64,000 nucleotides of DNA from Alishewanella aestuarii B11 (GTDB taxonomy: Bacteria; Pseudomonadota; Gammaproteobacteria; Enterobacterales; Alteromonadaceae): positions 226,098 through 290,097 of the forward strand of contig NZ_ALAB01000005.1 in the NCBI RefSeq assembly GCF_000280055.1, written 5' to 3'. The notes under the pieces are model-generated. The model was not told the DNA's origin, ran no database searches, and worked only from the letters and a program-made list of their open reading frames with translations. Below, piece by piece: positions 1-13,257 of the stretch. Each line of letters starts with the position of its first letter. Within the stretch, counting starts at the first letter, position 1. The position numbers and the translations under genes are program-made.

Positions 1-65
1 CCCGGCGCAAGGCGGAGCAGGATGCTGCTGCGCTGGCTTTGGAACAATTAAAGCATGACCGTTAG
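1..65 (+). CDS. rnc: Ribonuclease III, C-terminal end (partial)
   Basis: The window opens inside a reading frame whose codons begin at base 3. It encodes [20 protein letters not shown] and stops with TAG at 63-65. This Ala/Gln-rich tail, with an RRKAEQ start and a LALEQL end, is the usual C-terminus of bacterial RNase III, the double-stranded RNA endonuclease that processes rRNA precursors. The following gene is era and overlaps it by 11 bp; rnc-era-recO-pdxJ-acpS is a standard gammaproteobacterial operon. Only 20 residues are visible, so the call rests mainly on this context. Confidence 0.85.
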   Translation, partial: RRKAEQDAAALALEQLKHDR

Positions 66-957
66 TCCCTCTACTTTTGCCGGCCTGGTGGCCATCGTTG
101 GCCGCCCGAATGTAGGTAAATCTACGCTACTGAACAAACTGGTTGGTCAGAAAGTGAGTATTACCTCGAAAAAACCGCAAACCACCCGGCACCGTATTGT
201 TGGTATTGATACTGAAGGTGACTACCAGGCGGTGTTTGTCGATACCCCCGGCCTGCATATCGATGAGAAGCGGGCGATTAACCGTTTGATGAATAAGGCG
301 GCAGCCACCTCCATTCTGGACGTCGAATTTGTGCTCTTTGTAGTAGAAGGCACCCGTTGGCATGATGACGATCAGATGGTACTGAACAAACTGATTGCTG
401 CGAAAAAGCCGGTGATCCTGGTCGTCAACAAGGTCGACTTGTATAAAGACAAAGCGGAATTACTGCCACATTTACAGTGGCTGGGTAGCCAGTTAGATTT
501 TCTGGATGTGGTGCCGTTATCGGCCGAGAGCGGTGACAATGTCGCCACTTTGCGCAAGGTGGTGCAACAGCATTTACCCCCTTGTGAATTCCTGTTTCCG
601 GAAGATTATGTTACCGATCGCTCGCAGCGGTTTATGGCGGCGGAGATTGTGCGCGAGAAGCTGATGCGCTTCCTCGGTGATGAGTTGCCCTATGCAGTGA
701 CCGTCGAGATTGAGCGCTTTAAGTGGGAAGAAAAACATTTTCATATCGCTGCGCTGGTGCTGGTGGAGCGCGATAGCCAAAAGAGAATGGTGATCGGCAA
801 CAAAGGCGAGCGGATTAAGCAAATTGCTACCGAAGCCCGGCTGGATATGGCCGCCATGCTGGAAGCGCCGGTGTTTCTGCAAGTATGGGTTAAAGTAAAA
901 TCGGGCTGGGCCGACGATGAGCGCGCCCTGCGCAGTCTGGGCTACGGCGAAGATTAA
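55..957 (+). CDS. era: GTPase Era
   Basis: Era is an essential GTPase that binds the 3' end of 16S rNA precursor and helps assemble the 30S subunit at the inner membrane surface. The 300-residue product has the G1 P-loop GRPNVGKST at residues 16-24, the G3 motif DTPG near 63-66 and the G4 motif NKVD near 125. A C-terminal KH RNA-binding domain carries [12 protein letters not shown] around residue 247. Length matches the family (about 300). The ATG lies inside the end of rnc, indicating translational coupling, and recO follows 7 bp downstream, so this is one operon. Confidence 0.98.
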   Translation: MTVSPSTFAGLVAIVGRPNVGKSTLLNKLVGQKVSITSKKPQTTRHRIVGIDTEGDYQAVFVDTPGLHIDEKRAINRLMNKAAATSILDVEFVLFVVEGTRWHDDDQMVLNKLIAAKKPVILVVNKVDLYKDKAELLPHLQWLGSQLDFLDVVPLSAESGDNVATLRKVVQQHLPPCEFLFPEDYVTDRSQRFMAAEIVREKLMRFLGDELPYAVTVEIERFKWEEKHFHIAALVLVERDSQKRMVIGNKGERIKQIATEARLDMAAMLEAPVFLQVWVKVKSGWADDERALRSLGYGED

Positions 958-964
958 CCAGGCG

Positions 965-1660
965 ATGGACGGAAGATTGTGGCCAGCTTACATCCTGCAC
1001 AGCCGTCCCTATCAGGAAAACAAACTCTTGCTGCAACTGCTGTTGCCGGAGCAAGGCCGGATCAGCGCTGTCGTAAGACGGCGTAGCGGTAAACAACACC
1101 GGGCACTGCAACCCTTCCAACCCTATTTATTGAGTCTCGGCGGCCGTAGCGCGCTAAAAACCGTATTGCAGCTGGAAGAGCAGGCGGCGGCCTATCCTTA
1201 TCGCGGCCGGGTGTTATACAGTGCCCTGTATTTAAATGAGCTGCTGTGCCGGCTCTGGCCTGCTGATCTTGGTTCGGATACTCTGTTTGCCGATTACCAG
1301 CAAAGTTTAGTGGCGCTGGCACAAAGCAGCAGCGATGGCATGCTGGAGCAAGCGTTGCGGCAGTTTGAATTTGCCTTGCTCGCTGAGCTCGGGCAATTAC
1401 CGGCGTTGGAGCTGGATGCAGCAGCACAGCCAGTTCAGGCTGAGCAATACTATCAATTCGCTGCCGAGCAAGGGCTTGTGCTCAGTCCTCAGGGCTGGCG
1501 CGGTGCCGCTTTATTGGCGATCGCTGCTGGCGACTGGCAACAGCCGGACGCCCTGCGGGTTGCTAAACAATTAAGCCGGCAGCTGCTCGCGCCGTTGCTC
1601 GGCGATAAACCTTTAACCAGCCGTGCTCTGTTTCAGCAACGGAGCAGCGGGCCGGCCTAA
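965..1660 (+). CDS. recO: DNA repair protein RecO
   Basis: RecO works with RecR (and RecF) to load RecA onto SSB-coated single-stranded DNA during gap repair. The 231-residue product has an N-terminal OB-fold segment ([17 protein letters not shown], then GRISAVVRR) followed by an alpha-helical domain, as in the E. coli protein of about 242 residues. The zinc-binding cysteines found in some RecO proteins are absent, which is normal for gammaproteobacteria. I chose the ATG at 965, in frame with a longer reading frame opening inside era, because family members begin close to the WPAYILHSR segment. It is the third gene of the rnc operon. Confidence 0.93.
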   Translation: MDGRLWPAYILHSRPYQENKLLLQLLLPEQGRISAVVRRRSGKQHRALQPFQPYLLSLGGRSALKTVLQLEEQAAAYPYRGRVLYSALYLNELLCRLWPADLGSDTLFADYQQSLVALAQSSSDGMLEQALRQFEFALLAELGQLPALELDAAAQPVQAEQYYQFAAEQGLVLSPQGWRGAALLAIAAGDWQQPDALRVAKQLSRQLLAPLLGDKPLTSRALFQQRSSGPA

Positions 1661-1674
1661 TTACGGAGTTTGTT

Positions 1675-2403
1675 ATGTCTGCAATTTATTTAGGCGTGAA
1701 TATCGATCATATTGCAACGGTGCGTAATGCCCGTGGCACAGCCTATCCGGAGCCGGTGCATGCCGCTTTGCTGGCCGAGCAATATGGTGCGGATGGGATC
1801 ACTGTGCATCTGCGGGAAGACCGCCGCCATATTATTGATCGCGATGTCTTTATTTTGCGCGAAACCATTGGCACCCGGCTTAATTTTGAGATGGCGGTGA
1901 CCGAAGAGATGTTGGCCATTGCCGGTAAACTGAAGCCGCATTTTAGCTGTCTGGTTCCTGAAAAGCGCGAAGAGTTAACCACTGAGGGGGGCTTAGAGGT
2001 TGCCGGCCAGCTTAGTAAAATTCGTGCAGCAGTACAGCAGCTGCAGGCTGATAATATTCTGGTGTCGTTGTTTATTGATGCCGATAAAAAGCAAATTGAC
2101 GCCGCAGCCGAAGTGGGCGCTCCCTTTATCGAGATCCATACCGGCCATTATGCAGAAACCAGTGGTGCTGTGCAGCAAGCTGAGTTAGCACGGATTGCCG
2201 ACGCGGCTGCTTATGCTGCGTCACTGGGCATTACGGTAAATGCCGGTCATGGTCTGCATTATCATAATGTACAGCCGATTGCCGCTATTCCGCAAATGTA
2301 CGAGCTGAATATTGGCCATGCCATTATCGCCCGCGCCTTGTTCAGTGGCCTGGGGCCGGCCGTGGCAGAAATGAAACGCTTAATGGTTGAGGCCAGAGGC
2401 TAA
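1675..2403 (+). CDS. pdxJ: Pyridoxine 5'-phosphate synthase
   Basis: PdxJ condenses 1-deoxy-D-xylulose 5-phosphate with 3-amino-2-oxopropyl phosphate to form pyridoxine 5'-phosphate, the last ring-forming step of vitamin B6 synthesis. The 242-residue TIM barrel starts [17 protein letters not shown] and contains [13 protein letters not shown] and [12 protein letters not shown], all characteristic PdxJ segments. Length matches the E. coli enzyme (243). A good ribosome site (ACGGAG) precedes the ATG. Its TAA overlaps the acpS start by one base, so the two are translationally coupled. Confidence 0.97.
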   Translation: MSAIYLGVNIDHIATVRNARGTAYPEPVHAALLAEQYGADGITVHLREDRRHIIDRDVFILRETIGTRLNFEMAVTEEMLAIAGKLKPHFSCLVPEKREELTTEGGLEVAGQLSKIRAAVQQLQADNILVSLFIDADKKQIDAAAEVGAPFIEIHTGHYAETSGAVQQAELARIADAAAYAASLGITVNAGHGLHYHNVQPIAAIPQMYELNIGHAIIARALFSGLGPAVAEMKRLMVEARG

Positions 2404-2780
2404 TGGCGATCCGCGGCCTGGGTACCGATATTGTGGCGATCGACCGTATCGCCGCCAGCTTACAAAAAAGTCCGCGTTTGGTCAGCCGGGTGTTGACCCC
2501 GTATGAGCAAGAGTGCTTCGCTGCGCATAGCCAGCGCGAGCGCTATTTTGCCAAGCGTTTTGCGGCCAAGGAAGCCGCTGCCAAGGCGCTTGGCACCGGT
2601 ATTGGCCGTGGCATTTCCTTTCAGCATTTTGAAATTCGTAATGATGCTTTGGGTAAGCCGGAGTTACAGTTAAGCGGTCATGCCGCTGAGAGGGCGAACC
2701 AGCTTGGAGTAACAGCGGTATGGCTCAGTATCAGTGATGAACAGGCTTATGCCTGTGCTACTGTAGTGCTGGAAGGCTGA
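2403..2780 (+). CDS. acpS: Holo-[acyl-carrier-protein] synthase
   Basis: AcpS transfers 4'-phosphopantetheine from coenzyme A to the serine of apo-ACP, activating fatty acid synthesis. The 125-residue product has the family's two magnesium-binding motifs: GLGTDIVAIDRI at residues 5-16, and FAKRFAAKEAAAKALGTGIG near 49-68. Length matches E. coli AcpS (126). The ATG shares its A with the pdxJ stop codon. The 3' end runs 34 bp into the oppositely oriented barA gene. Confidence 0.97.
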   Translation: MAIRGLGTDIVAIDRIAASLQKSPRLVSRVLTPYEQECFAAHSQRERYFAKRFAAKEAAAKALGTGIGRGISFQHFEIRNDALGKPELQLSGHAAERANQLGVTAVWLSISDEQAYACATVVLEG

Positions 2781-5491
2781 CTCAGTTCGGGTGGCAGCCG
2801 GGTGTCAGCCTGCAGTAACAGCGCTAACACATCCTCCAGCTCCGACAGCTCCGGCTCCAGCGATTTGATACTGGCGCCTTTTTTCAGCTGGGTTTCCAGT
2901 CCTTCCAACAGATTCTTCAGGCGTGGCACACCGCTGTAGCAACAGGCTCCATGCAGCTTGTGTAACGCATGCAGTAGCAGTTGCTGTTCGTTATCAGTGA
3001 TGGCTTGCTGAATTTGCCGGCTGGCCTGCGGTAAAGATTGGATCAGCAGCTGCAGCATCTCCTGCGCCAATTCCGCTTTACCAGCGGCCCGTTGTAAGGC
3101 CTGAGTCCAGTCAATCAGCGGTACAGCCTGTAAGGTCACGGGTGAGGCACTGGGTTGCGTTTTTTGCAGCGCACAGAACTCCTGTAGGGTGCAATGCAGC
3201 ATTTGTTCGTCCAGCGGCTTAGTCAGAAACTCATTAAACCCCAGTGCTAATAATCTTTCGCGTTCGCCTTCCAACGCGTGAGCGGTGACGGCAATAATCG
3301 GTGTATGTTCGTTCAGCGAGCTTTGCCGGATTCGTTGGCAGGCGGTGATGCCATCCATCACCGGCATGTTAATATCCATAAAAATAATATCGTACACATG
3401 CTGGGTGGTTTTCTGCCAGGCAGCCGCGCCGTCATGGGCTGACTCCAGCTCCTGTACCCGGTCGCTGAGCAGGGTGTTGATCAGTTTCAGATTGGCTTCA
3501 TTGTCATCTACGGTCAGCACCCGCAATGCTGCCCGCTGTTGTTTCTCTTCGTCCGGTGCCGGTAATGCGGGTTGCGAGTAGGGTTGTGCCAGGGCTAACG
3601 CCAGTTTACGTGAGTGAGCCGGCTTGGGTAAGCAGGCGGTAGCGCCAGAGCCCAGTAGCACTTCACGTAAATTCGGCGACAGTGTATTGACCAGCAGATA
3701 AACAAAGTGACAACTGAGGCGCAGTTGCTGCACCAGCGCAATAATATCATTCACCTGATTGATGGCAACGGCACGGCCTACCAGGCCAATATCATAATGT
3801 TGCCGCGAGCTGAGTGCTTGCTGTAATTGCCCTTTGGTGGCGCAGGTCGTGACCTGCATTCCCCAGCTATTTAACAGCTGCAGGGTGGCCTCGCGCGAAT
3901 ATTGTTGTGGCTCGAAATACAGTACCCGCTTGTTTTCCAGCTGCGTCAGCGGCAGCGGCTCGGCAACGGTTAACTGATGCTTCTGACACTTGATGGTAAA
4001 CCAGAAGGTTGAACCTTCACCGAGTTTACTATCAAAGCCGATATTGCCCTGCATCGCCAGCACCAGCCGCTTACAAATTAATAATCCCAAGCCGGAGCCC
4101 GTTTGCTGATCCTGTTGCTCTGAGATGCTGGTACCATCAAATAACCGGCTTTGCTTTTCATCGCTGATACCACGACCGGTATCCTTAACCGAGATATGTA
4201 AATTCAATTGTTCTTCAGACAGCGCGGTGGCACTGACCCGGATCACCACACTGCCATGTTCGGTAAATTTAATCGCATTACCGGCAATATTCATCAGGAT
4301 CTGGGTTAAGCGAGCCGGATCGGCGACCACATCATCCGGACAGCCAGTTTCAAATAGCAGCACCAGCTCCAGCTGCTTGTCAAAAGCATTGGCAGCCAGC
4401 AATTCAACCGCATCGTTCAGCAGATCGCGCAGCGATACCGGCTCTGGGTTAATCGCCATCCGCCCTTCCTCCAGCCGGGAAAAGTCCAGCACATCATTAA
4501 CCAGATGCAGCAGGCTGTTGGCCGATTTTTGAATGGTATGCAGATAATCACTTTGATGAGGATTCAGTGGTGTTTTCAGCAATTGCCGGGTAAAACCAAT
4601 TACCGCATTCAGGGGCGTGCGTAACTCATGGCTCATTTTCGCCAGAAAGTCAGATTTCTGCCGGTTTTCTTCCACCGCTTTGCGACGCGAGAACTCCAGC
4701 TGAATGTTCTGGATTTCCAGCTGTTCCATACTTTGCTGCAGATCGCCGGTCACCTGTTCAATATTTTGCTGCATTTCCTGCTCAAGGGTGTTGAGCTGAC
4801 CGGCCAGCTGCAGTAAACCCTGTTGCAGCTGCTCCAGTTCGTTGATGCCAAGCGCGTAGGGCTTTAAGCGATACTGGCCATCTAATAGCTGTTGTAACTG
4901 CCGCTTTAGGCGGCGTTGTGCAGTTAGCTGCTTTTGTACCAATAATAGTCCGAACAGTAATGCCAGCAGCACAACGGCACTGACCAGTAATGCAGTATTG
5001 AGCAGATGGACTTGCTGCTGCAGCGCCAGCGGTTGCTGTTGCATCGCCAGTAATAAATAGCCAGGGCGTTCATCGGTCAGTGGATTGGTCTTGAGCAGAG
5101 GTTGGTAAACCAACAGCATATCATCCTGCGGTTGATAGCTAAGCCGGGCGGGCTTTTGCTGGTGGATTTCCTGGTTGCTCAGATCGCGCTGACTGTTGCT
5201 GGTAAACAGCAGCTGACCATCAGCATCAAACAACGAGATACTGATGACTAAGGGTGAGTTAAGCCGGTGCGCATGCTCCAGTAATGCCTGCACGCCTTTG
5301 CTTTGTTGTAATAGCAATTGCTGACTACTGATAGCCAGGGGCAGGGCAATATTGGCTGCCTGCTCGTGTAAATTGCGCTGCAGATCCTGTTGCTGCTGAT
5401 AGTTAAAATAGCCCCCCAGCAGAATACCCACCAGCAGGGTGGGTAACACAGCAGATAAGATTAACCAGAGGCGTAAACCTATTTTCGGCAT
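2747..5491 (-). CDS. barA: Hybrid sensor histidine kinase BarA
   Basis: BarA is a tripartite sensor kinase that phosphorylates the response regulator UvrY/GacA, which in turn switches on the CsrA-antagonising small RNAs. From the ATG at 5491 the product has 914 residues (E. coli 918). It has a membrane helix near 8-30, an extracytoplasmic loop, a second helix near 166-187 and a HAMP-like linker. The HisKA motif [11 protein letters not shown] follows with phospho-His near 288, then an HATPase domain ([15 protein letters not shown]), a degenerate receiver, a true receiver with Asp near 706 ([10 protein letters not shown]) and an HPt domain with [11 protein letters not shown] near 844-854. The frame opens 37 codons earlier, but that extension is not membrane-like. 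It is divergent from rlmD, as in E. coli. Confidence 0.95.
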   Translation of the reverse strand: MPKIGLRLWLILSAVLPTLLVGILLGGYFNYQQQQDLQRNLHEQAANIALPLAISSQQLLLQQSKGVQALLEHAHRLNSPLVISISLFDADGQLLFTSNSQRDLSNQEIHQQKPARLSYQPQDDMLLVYQPLLKTNPLTDERPGYLLLAMQQQPLALQQQVHLLNTALLVSAVVLLALLFGLLLVQKQLTAQRRLKRQLQQLLDGQYRLKPYALGINELEQLQQGLLQLAGQLNTLEQEMQQNIEQVTGDLQQSMEQLEIQNIQLEFSRRKAVEENRQKSDFLAKMSHELRTPLNAVIGFTRQLLKTPLNPHQSDYLHTIQKSANSLLHLVNDVLDFSRLEEGRMAINPEPVSLRDLLNDAVELLAANAFDKQLELVLLFETGCPDDVVADPARLTQILMNIAGNAIKFTEHGSVVIRVSATALSEEQLNLHISVKDTGRGISDEKQSRLFDGTSISEQQDQQTGSGLGLLICKRLVLAMQGNIGFDSKLGEGSTFWFTIKCQKHQLTVAEPLPLTQLENKRVLYFEPQQYSREATLQLLNSWGMQVTTCATKGQLQQALSSRQHYDIGLVGRAVAINQVNDIIALVQQLRLSCHFVYLLVNTLSPNLREVLLGSGATACLPKPAHSRKLALALAQPYSQPALPAPDEEKQQRAALRVLTVDDNEANLKLINTLLSDRVQELESAHDGAAAWQKTTQHVYDIIFMDINMPVMDGITACQRIRQSSLNEHTPIIAVTAHALEGERERLLALGFNEFLTKPLDEQMLHCTLQEFCALQKTQPSASPVTLQAVPLIDWTQALQRAAGKAELAQEMLQLLIQSLPQASRQIQQAITDNEQQLLLHALHKLHGACCYSGVPRLKNLLEGLETQLKKGASIKSLEPELSELEDVLALLLQADTRLPPELSQPSSTTVAQA

Positions 5492-5573
5492 CGGGGGTCC
5501 GCATTTATCACAATTTGGCTCAGCCGTGTCATAATGACATATCGAACGCGAAAAACCTATAAGACCCCACAAG

Positions 5574-6931
5574 ATGGTAAGCCTGTATAAAGCCAAAGCC
5601 AAACCAAGCCGCCTTGGCCAGCAACTGAAATTACAGATTGATAGTCTGGACTACGAAGTGAACGGCATCAGCCGTTATCAGCAAAAAATCGCCTTTGTCA
5701 GTGGTGCCTTGCCGGGTGAACAGGTACTGGCGGCGGTGACAGAAGATAAAGCCGATTATTTAAAAGCCCGGACTCTGCAGGTGCTAAGCCCCAGTGCCGA
5801 GCGGGTCATGCCCTTTTGCCCCAGTTTCGGCCACTGTGGCGGCTGTCAGTTGCAGTATTTGGACGCGCAGCAGCAAGGTCAGTATAAACAACAGGGCGTC
5901 GATGCGTTGTTGCGGCATCAGCTGGGGCTGGCATCTTTGCCGTGGCAACCACTACTCAGTGCCGCTGACCGGCAGTATCGCCGTAAAGCACGGATTGGGG
6001 TTTGGTTTGATAAAAAGCAGCGCCAACTGACAGTCGGCTTTCGCCAAGCCAGCTGCTTGCTGCCGGCTTTCGCCAAGCCGGCAGCAAGCAGCTGGCTGCG
6101 GTAAGTCAGTGTGATGTGCTGGCTGCACCCTTGCAGCCGGTGTTTGCGGTGTTACAACAGCAGATACCCCCCTTAAGCCGGCCGGAAAGCGTAACCCATG
6201 CTGAAGTAATTCTGGCCGGTGAGCAGCCGGTGGTGGTGCTGCGCCATATTGCAGCGCTGTCAGCGGCCGAGCAACAAAGTTTTGTTGCGGCCTGGCCACA
6301 AGCCCGCTGGTTCGGCGAGCCAGAGGCCGGCGTCTTTATCAGTTGGGATGGCAATAGCGCGCCGCTAAGCTATCAGCTGGAACCGCAGCAGATAACATTA
6401 CAGTTTGCCGCCGATGATTTTATTCAGGTTAATGCCAAAGTGAATCAACTGATGGTCAGTCAGGCAGTAAGCTGGTTGGCACCGACTGCGGCAGATACGA
6501 TTTTGGATCTGTATGCCGGGATGGGGAATTTCAGTCTGGCGCTGGCCCGGCAGGCTAAACTGGTGCATGGGGTAGAAGGTCTGTCCAAAATGGTGCAGCA
6601 GGCAGCAGACAATGCTGCGTTGAACAAGCTGGATAACGTGAAGTTCTGGCAGGCGGATTTACATTTACCCTGGGGCAAAACCGCCTGGAATCAGCCGATC
6701 TATCAAAAAGTGCTGTTAGATCCGGCCCGCGCCGGTGCTGAGGGGGCGGTAAAACAACTGTTGGCACTCAAGCCGGCACAGATATTGTACGTCTCCTGTA
6801 ACCCGGCCACCTTCGCCCGCGATGCGAAAGCGATGCTGGCAGCAGGCTATCAGTTGCAAAAACTGGCCGGGGTCGATATGTTTCCGCATACCGCGCATTT
6901 GGAACTTATGGCGTTGTTCAGTCGTCAATAG
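5574..6931 (+). pseudogene. rlmD: 23S rRNA (uracil-1939-C5)-methyltransferase, frameshifted
   Basis: RlmD methylates U1939 of 23S rRNA using S-adenosylmethionine and carries a 4Fe-4S cluster. The reading frame begins normally with a TRAM-like domain and three cluster cysteines (CPSFGHCGGC, residues 82-91), then stops at 6104. The rest continues in another frame from about 6080 to 6931, including the SAM site DLYAGMGNFSL, the LLDPARAG segment and the catalytic SCNPATFARD. Removing 29 bases (6051-6079) restores one frame of 442 residues, close to E. coli RlmD (433), with the fourth cluster cysteine at residue 170. A restart at 6116 would lack all cluster cysteines. As written the gene is broken; an assembly or amplification artefact is possible. 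Confidence 0.88.
6047..6097. repeat. Perfect 23-bp inverted repeat created inside rlmD
   Basis: Bases 6047-6069 and 6075-6097 are perfect reverse complements separated by the 5-base loop TCGCC. The segment also contains a 15-bp direct repeat, GGCTTTCGCCAAGCC, at 6036-6050 and 6065-6079. The 29 bases between the two copies are exactly the extra bases that break the rlmD frame. The direct-repeat unit is itself a mini-hairpin (GGCTT-TCGCC-AAGCC). This arrangement is what intrastrand template switching (snap-back synthesis) at that mini-hairpin would leave behind. Confidence 0.95.
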
Positions 6932-6967
6932 CCTGAGACTCGCCGGGGCACTAGCAGAGGAAAAAAA

Positions 6968-9163
6968 ATGGTCAGGGTACGTCAGTCACACAGTCATGGT
7001 TATCACGGTGGCGAAACCTTTGAATGGTTGTGTTCACTGGGGTTGACTGAGAAAAAGATTGAATCCTTGTTAGAAACCGCAACCTGGCTAAAACAGTTGC
7101 AGCTGGATGACGATAATCCACAAGTCCGTACCGGCTGGGATATGGTGGAAATTCTGGCTGAACTGCGAATGGATCAGGACTCGCTGGTCGCGGCGCTGCT
7201 GTTTCCGGTATTTGAAGCCAACCTGCTGGCCCTACCAACCATTGAAGATCATGTCAGCCCCGCTGTGTCCGGTTTACTGACTTCAGTACAGCAAATGGCG
7301 GCGATCCGCACTATTCCGGTTAGCGTGCGTCAGAATAACGATGGTCAGCAAGCGGATACGCTGCGCCGGATGTTATTGGCGATGGTGGAGGATGTGCGGG
7401 CCGTAGTGATTAAACTGGCGGCCCAGATCTGTACTCTGCGTGAGGTCAAAAACGCCGATGAAGAAACCCGGGTACTGGCGGCAAAAGAAACCAATGCCAT
7501 CTTCGCGCCGCTGGCCAACCGGCTGGGGATTGGCCAGTTAAAGTGGGAGCTGGAAGATCTGGCGTTCCGTTATCTGCATCCGCAAACCTATAAACAAATC
7601 GCCAGCCTGCTGGAAGAGCGGCGCCTGGACCGTGAACAGTATATGCAGGACTTTGTGAGCAGCGTTCGGCAAAAAATGCTGGAGGCAAACCTGCAGGCCG
7701 AGGTCTATGGCCGGCCAAAACATATTTTCAGTATCTGGAAAAAGATGCAGAAGAAGCAGCTGTCCTTTGATCAGCTGTACGATATCCGGGCAGTGCGGAT
7801 TGTCACCGAGCGGGTACAGGATTGTTATGCTGCACTGGGTTTAGTGCATACCAGCTGGCGTCATCTGCCAAAGGAATTTGACGACTATATTGCCACGCCG
7901 AAACAAAATGGCTATCAGTCGATCCATACGGTGGTATTAGGGCCTCAGGGCCGGCCGATTGAAATTCAGATCCGCACCCGGCAGATGCACGAAGATGCTG
8001 AGCTGGGCGTCGCGGCACACTGGCGTTATAAAGAGGGCGGCCCGGCCAGTAAAACCGCTGCTAATGATGAGAAAATTGGCTGGTTACGTAAGCTGTTGCA
8101 ATGGCAGGAAGATTTGGCTGAAGGCACCGATCTGATTGAAGAGTTGCGTAATCAGGTAATTGAAGATCGGGTCTATGTGTTTACCCCCAAGGGTGACATT
8201 GTTGATTTGCCGATGGGGTCAACGCCGCTGGATTTTGCCTATTATATCCATTCCAATGTCGGGCATCGTTGTATTGGCGCCAAAATCTCCGGCCGTATCG
8301 TGCCCTTTACCTATCAGCTGAAAACCGGCGATCAGGTCGAAATTCTAACTGGCCGCGAACCGAATCCAAGCCGTGACTGGTTAAATCCGAATTTGGGCTA
8401 TCTGAAATCCAGTCGTGCCCGCTCGAAGGTGCAATACTGGTTCCGGTTACAGGATCGCGATAAAAATCTGGCGGCCGGCCGCGAACTGCTGGACGCCGAG
8501 TTATCACGGCTTAACCTGGTATTGGATCATCCGACTAAGGTGCTTAATCGCTTTAATGTCAATAGCATGGACGAATTACTGGTGGGCATTGGTGGCGGAG
8601 AGATCAAGGTCACCCAGGTGGTGCACTTTATTCAGAGTCAGCAGCCCAAGCATGAGTTGCCGGAAATTGATCCGCGCTTAAAAACCAAGCCGCTGTCACA
8701 AAACAAAGCCAAGAGTGATGTGATAGTGCAGGGCGTCGGTAACTTGCTGAGCCATATGGCCGGTTGCTGTCATCCGCTGCCGGGCGATGCCATTATCGGC
8801 TATATCACTCAGGGCCGCGGTATCGCCATTCACCGCGATGACTGTGAACAGTTTAAACTGCTGCAGGACGCCCAGCCTGAGCGGGTGGTTGAAGCCACCT
8901 GGGGCGATAAATATGCCTCCGGCTATGAGGTGGATATCCGGATCGTCGCGCATGACCGTAACGGCTTGTTGCGAGACATCACCAGCATCCTGGCGAATGA
9001 AAAAGCTAACGTCACCAAGATGAGCAGCAGCTCGGATATCAAAGAGCAAACGGCCGTCATCAATATGACGATGGAGCTGTATAATCTGGACTCGCTGAAT
9101 AAACTGCTGAGTAAAATCAGTCAGATTGACGATGTTATTGAAGCCAAACGCTTTCATCATTAG
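6968..9163 (+). CDS. relA: GTP pyrophosphokinase RelA
   Basis: RelA is the ribosome-associated (p)ppGpp synthetase that triggers the stringent response when uncharged tRNA occupies the A site. The 731-residue product (E. coli 744) has an inactive HD-like hydrolase region at the N-terminus, where the HD motif is lacking. It then has the synthetase domain (EVYGRPKHIFSIWKKMQ; YDIRAVRIV; NGYQSIHTVV), a TGS domain (VYVFTPKGDIVDLP), a zinc-finger-like segment with CCHPLPGD and a C-terminal ACT domain. The ATG follows an AGAGGA ribosome site. It lies 36 bp after rlmD and 8 bp before mazG, an order shared with E. coli apart from mazEF. Confidence 0.97.
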   Translation: MVRVRQSHSHGYHGGETFEWLCSLGLTEKKIESLLETATWLKQLQLDDDNPQVRTGWDMVEILAELRMDQDSLVAALLFPVFEANLLALPTIEDHVSPAVSGLLTSVQQMAAIRTIPVSVRQNNDGQQADTLRRMLLAMVEDVRAVVIKLAAQICTLREVKNADEETRVLAAKETNAIFAPLANRLGIGQLKWELEDLAFRYLHPQTYKQIASLLEERRLDREQYMQDFVSSVRQKMLEANLQAEVYGRPKHIFSIWKKMQKKQLSFDQLYDIRAVRIVTERVQDCYAALGLVHTSWRHLPKEFDDYIATPKQNGYQSIHTVVLGPQGRPIEIQIRTRQMHEDAELGVAAHWRYKEGGPASKTAANDEKIGWLRKLLQWQEDLAEGTDLIEELRNQVIEDRVYVFTPKGDIVDLPMGSTPLDFAYYIHSNVGHRCIGAKISGRIVPFTYQLKTGDQVEILTGREPNPSRDWLNPNLGYLKSSRARSKVQYWFRLQDRDKNLAAGRELLDAELSRLNLVLDHPTKVLNRFNVNSMDELLVGIGGGEIKVTQVVHFIQSQQPKHELPEIDPRLKTKPLSQNKAKSDVIVQGVGNLLSHMAGCCHPLPGDAIIGYITQGRGIAIHRDDCEQFKLLQDAQPERVVEATWGDKYASGYEVDIRIVAHDRNGLLRDITSILANEKANVTKMSSSSDIKEQTAVINMTMELYNLDSLNKLLSKISQIDDVIEAKRFHH

Positions 9164-9171
9164 GAATTTCT

Positions 9172-9960
9172 GTGGCAGCACCGATACAACGCTTACTGGA
9201 TATTATGACCACCCTGCGCGACCCTGAGCGGGGCTGTCCGTGGGATCTAAAGCAAAACTACGCCAGCATTGTGCCCTACACCCTGGAAGAGGCCTACGAA
9301 GTGGCCGATGCCATTAACCGGCAAAGCTTTACTGAGCTAAAAGATGAATTGGGTGATTTGCTGTTTCAGGTGGTGTTTTATGCCCAGCTGGCCAAAGAAG
9401 ATGGCCATTTTCAGTTTAATGATGTGGTTGACAGTATCAGCACTAAGCTGGAGCGGCGGCATCCGCATGTATTTGCTGATGCTGCAGGCACTGTGAATGC
9501 CAATAGCGCCGAGCAGGTATTGCAGAACTGGGAAGCGCTGAAAAGTGCCGAGCGCCAGCAGCAGGGCCAACACAGTGTGCTGGATAATATTCCGCAGAGT
9601 TTGCCGGCACTAAGCCGGGCCAATAAGCTACAAAAACGCTGCGCCAATGTTGGTTTTGATTGGCCGGATGTGCAGGGCTGCTGGGATAAAGTTAAAGAAG
9701 AGATCCTCGAAGTGGAGCAAACTGCCAGCGACAGCCCCGAACTGGCAGAAGAGTTGGGTGATCTCCTGTTTGCGCTGGTCAATGTGGTGCGTAAACACAA
9801 GCTGGATCCGGAAGCGGTATTGCGTGCGGCCAATAGCAAGTTTGAACGGCGCTTTCGCGCGGTAGAACAGGCGCTGGCAGCCGCGGGGAAAACGCCTGCC
9901 GACAGTGATCTGGCGGAGATGGACGCGCTGTGGCAACAGGTCAAACAAGGTCCCCGCTAA
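9172..9960 (+). CDS. mazG: Nucleoside triphosphate pyrophosphohydrolase MazG
   Basis: MazG hydrolyses (d)NTPs to monophosphates and pyrophosphate and is thought to limit toxic nucleotides during stringent response. The 262-residue product (E. coli 263) has the tandem MazG architecture. The first repeat has CPWDLKQNYASI and the metal-binding EEAYEVADAI/ELGDLLFQVVFYAQ; the second has EEILEVEQ and EELGDLLFALVNVVRKH. The start is GTG, supported by an AGGAA ribosome site six bases upstream and by the family N-terminus (IQRLLDIM). It follows relA directly and is probably cotranscribed with it. Confidence 0.95.
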   Translation: MAAPIQRLLDIMTTLRDPERGCPWDLKQNYASIVPYTLEEAYEVADAINRQSFTELKDELGDLLFQVVFYAQLAKEDGHFQFNDVVDSISTKLERRHPHVFADAAGTVNANSAEQVLQNWEALKSAERQQQGQHSVLDNIPQSLPALSRANKLQKRCANVGFDWPDVQGCWDKVKEEILEVEQTASDSPELAEELGDLLFALVNVVRKHKLDPEAVLRAANSKFERRFRAVEQALAAAGKTPADSDLAEMDALWQQVKQGPR

Positions 9961-10012
9961 TACGGTTCTTGGCGGCCGGCTTAGAATAAACCGCAAACTA
10001 CAGCGCTTTTGA

Positions 10013-10041
10013 TTGAGCGCTGCCTTGCCCTTTGCTATACT
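10013..10041 (+). promoter_or_regulatory. Predicted sigma-70 promoter for pyrG
   Basis: TTGAGC at 10013-10018 and TATACT at 10036-10041 are separated by 17 bp, and TG at 10033-10034 makes it an extended -10 element. The 199-bp mazG-pyrG gap contains no open frame, and the predicted start leaves a leader of about 110 bases before pyrG. No start-site data are available. Confidence 0.6.
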
Positions 10042-10132
10042 TTCCTCCCGTCCTGATACCAAACTCTCTTTACCTTAGCTGTACTGTTGCCAGTATTGGC
10101 ATTACCGCTTTTGGCATGGTGATTTGGTCTAA

Positions 10133-11797
<1,665 letters not shown>

Positions 11798-11805
11798 CGG
11801 ATCTG

Positions 11806-13150
<1,345 letters not shown>

Positions 13151-13162
13151 TTGACTGTCATC

Positions 13163-13185
13163 GGGCCACAATAGTGGCCCTTTTT
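13163..13185 (+). terminator. Intrinsic terminator after eno
   Basis: GGGCCAC and GTGGCCC form a 7-bp stem with a four-base loop, followed directly by five T. It starts 12 bp after the eno stop codon. Confidence 0.85.
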
Positions 13186-13257
13186 GATCCAGTGCAGTAA
13201 GGCGCCCGTTCGGTGTTGTTATAATTTTAACTTCTACGGGTCATCTAAGGTCGCACT

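Noticed and set aside
3285..4532. Long plus-strand frames of up to 135 codons antisense to barA
   Set aside because: Ser/Arg-rich composition typical of the complement of a coding frame; barA on the other strand has clear domains.
6968..7300. Lack of an HD motif in the RelA N-terminus as evidence of decay
   Set aside because: Gammaproteobacterial RelA is a synthetase only, and its hydrolase domain is naturally inactive.
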